Source of the DNA: Candidatus Brocadiaceae bacterium S225 | GTDB taxonomy: Bacteria; Planctomycetota; Brocadiia; Brocadiales; Scalinduaceae | Reading direction: 5' to 3' | NCBI GenBank assembly: GCA_007859995.1 | Contig: SMSL01000020.1 | Span: forward strand, 1-64,000 | DNA: 64,000 nucleotides | The notes under the pieces: model-generated | Told to the model about the DNA's origin: nothing | Seen by the model: only the letters and a program-made list of their open reading frames with translations | The model's database searches: none | Program-made: the position numbers and the translations under genes | In this document: positions 63,461-64,000 of the stretch, in pieces | How positions within the stretch are numbered: the first letter of the stretch is position 1 | How the letters are laid out: each line of letters opens with the position of its first letter

Positions 63461-64000
63461 ATGATAAATAAACTTCCGCATATAAAGGCTTTTCTGCACA
63501 TATTTGGTATCGCCGCTATAGTTATCATTACAGCAATATCACCAGGTTGTGGCTTGTTTCAAAAGATGTTGACATCTATGGACATGCATCCTGAACTTGT
63601 TAAGAGAAGCGAAGAGTTTCCCGGTTCACACAAATGCGGAGATTGCCATATCGATATTTACAAGGAGTGGTCGGAGTCAACACACTCAAAGAGCTATATT
63701 AACGAAGAGTTCAGAGTTGCCACTAATAATTACGAGTTTGAATTTTGTATCAGATGTCACGCGCCTGAAACGGTATTTTTGCCGTTAAAAAAAAATATTG
63801 ATGATAATACAGGGATTTCAGTGACACCATCAGAAAAAGGTGAAATAGCGCCCAGGGATTATAATCTGAAAGACGGTGTCGACTGTCAGGGATGCCACCT
63901 TACTGTGGATTGCGAATTCTCTGGCCCGCATTCGGGAATCTCTCCACATCCTATAAAACAGAACGAAGAGTTCTATAAAAAGAGTGAACTTTGCGGTACA
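63461..64000 (+). CDS. Multihaem c-type cytochrome lipoprotein, 3' truncated by window
   Basis: ATG at 63461 opens MINKLPHIKAFLHIFGIAAI, then a hydrophobic signal and a lipobox-like ISPGCG. Three CxxCH haem motifs follow in the visible 180 residues (CGDCH, CIRCH, CQGCH) and a fourth cysteine (LCG) begins at the edge. KEWSESTHSKSYINEEF resembles cytochrome c554/NapC-related multihaem proteins. It is directly coupled to petD, so it is likely the electron acceptor of the bc complex. The gene runs off the right end. Confidence 0.9.
   Translation, partial: MINKLPHIKAFLHIFGIAAIVIITAISPGCGLFQKMLTSMDMHPELVKRSEEFPGSHKCGDCHIDIYKEWSESTHSKSYINEEFRVATNNYEFEFCIRCHAPETVFLPLKKNIDDNTGISVTPSEKGEIAPRDYNLKDGVDCQGCHLTVDCEFSGPHSGISPHPIKQNEEFYKKSELCGT

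Overview
The window reads as bacterial chromosome of moderately low G+C. It looks planctomycete-like, most plausibly an anammox-type member of the Brocadiales such as Scalindua. The grounds are a prepilin-type protein with a C-terminal DG motif, a family B DNA polymerase, CsrA, a split cytochrome b6/subunit IV pair followed by a multihaem c-type cytochrome, an Amt/PII pair, and many small exported c-type cytochromes. This placement is inference; no rRNA or hydrazine-pathway gene lies in the window. REGION 1 (1-18.6 kb) is accessory DNA ending in a tyrosine recombinase whose last codons run into tRNA-Lys, the usual mark of a tRNA-targeted island. From left to right it holds: small orphan genes and degenerate ~100-base repeats (0-2.4 kb); a gene-poor, highly structured stretch (2.6-3.9 kb) with 11-bp iterons, a 146-base foldback, a G-quadruplex motif and an array of four co-varying hairpins; an XRE regulator; an EEP-family lipoprotein; csrA; a complete type I restriction-modification system (hsdM, hsdS, hsdR) peppered with REP-like palindromes; and a satellite-like block (excisionase-like protein, frameshifted DUF3987 replication protein, second HTH protein, integrase). 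REGION 2 (18.6-35 kb) is ordinary chromosome mixed with decay: three tRNAs (Lys-CTT, Arg-TCG, Leu-CAA), a NusG-like antiterminator, a ComEA-like protein, a prepilin-like protein, an M20 amidohydrolase, a broken histidine phosphatase, a family B DNA polymerase, the NfeD/NfeD/flotillin membrane operon, two monohaem cytochromes, an Lrp-like regulator, MtfA, a receiver-domain protein and a decayed BON-domain gene. REGION 3 (35.4-48.8 kb, minus strand) is a membrane-energy and transport block: a Hyf/NDH-like complex (HyfB, C, E, F, G, I homologues) whose large subunit lacks the NiFe cysteines, a SulP anion transporter with a C-terminal PII-like domain, an outer-membrane porin, PII and an ammonium transporter. 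Together these suggest ion-coupled bicarbonate and ammonium handling (inference). REGION 4 (49.3-64 kb, mostly plus strand) has a second Lrp-like regulator, an ArsB/NhaD-type permease overlapping an eIF2B-like protein, and a tight four-gene operon of thioester reductase, SCP2 protein, RND/MMPL exporter and AMP-forming ligase, which looks like lipid or acyl-derivative synthesis and export. It continues with a U32 peptidase, a TPR protein, a class III aminotransferase and the start of a cytochrome b6/subunit IV/multihaem cytochrome operon that runs off the right edge. Strongest leads: the hairpin array at 3.5-3.9 kb, the NiFe-less Hyf-like complex with its SulP-PII neighbour, and the acyl-activation/reduction/export operon.
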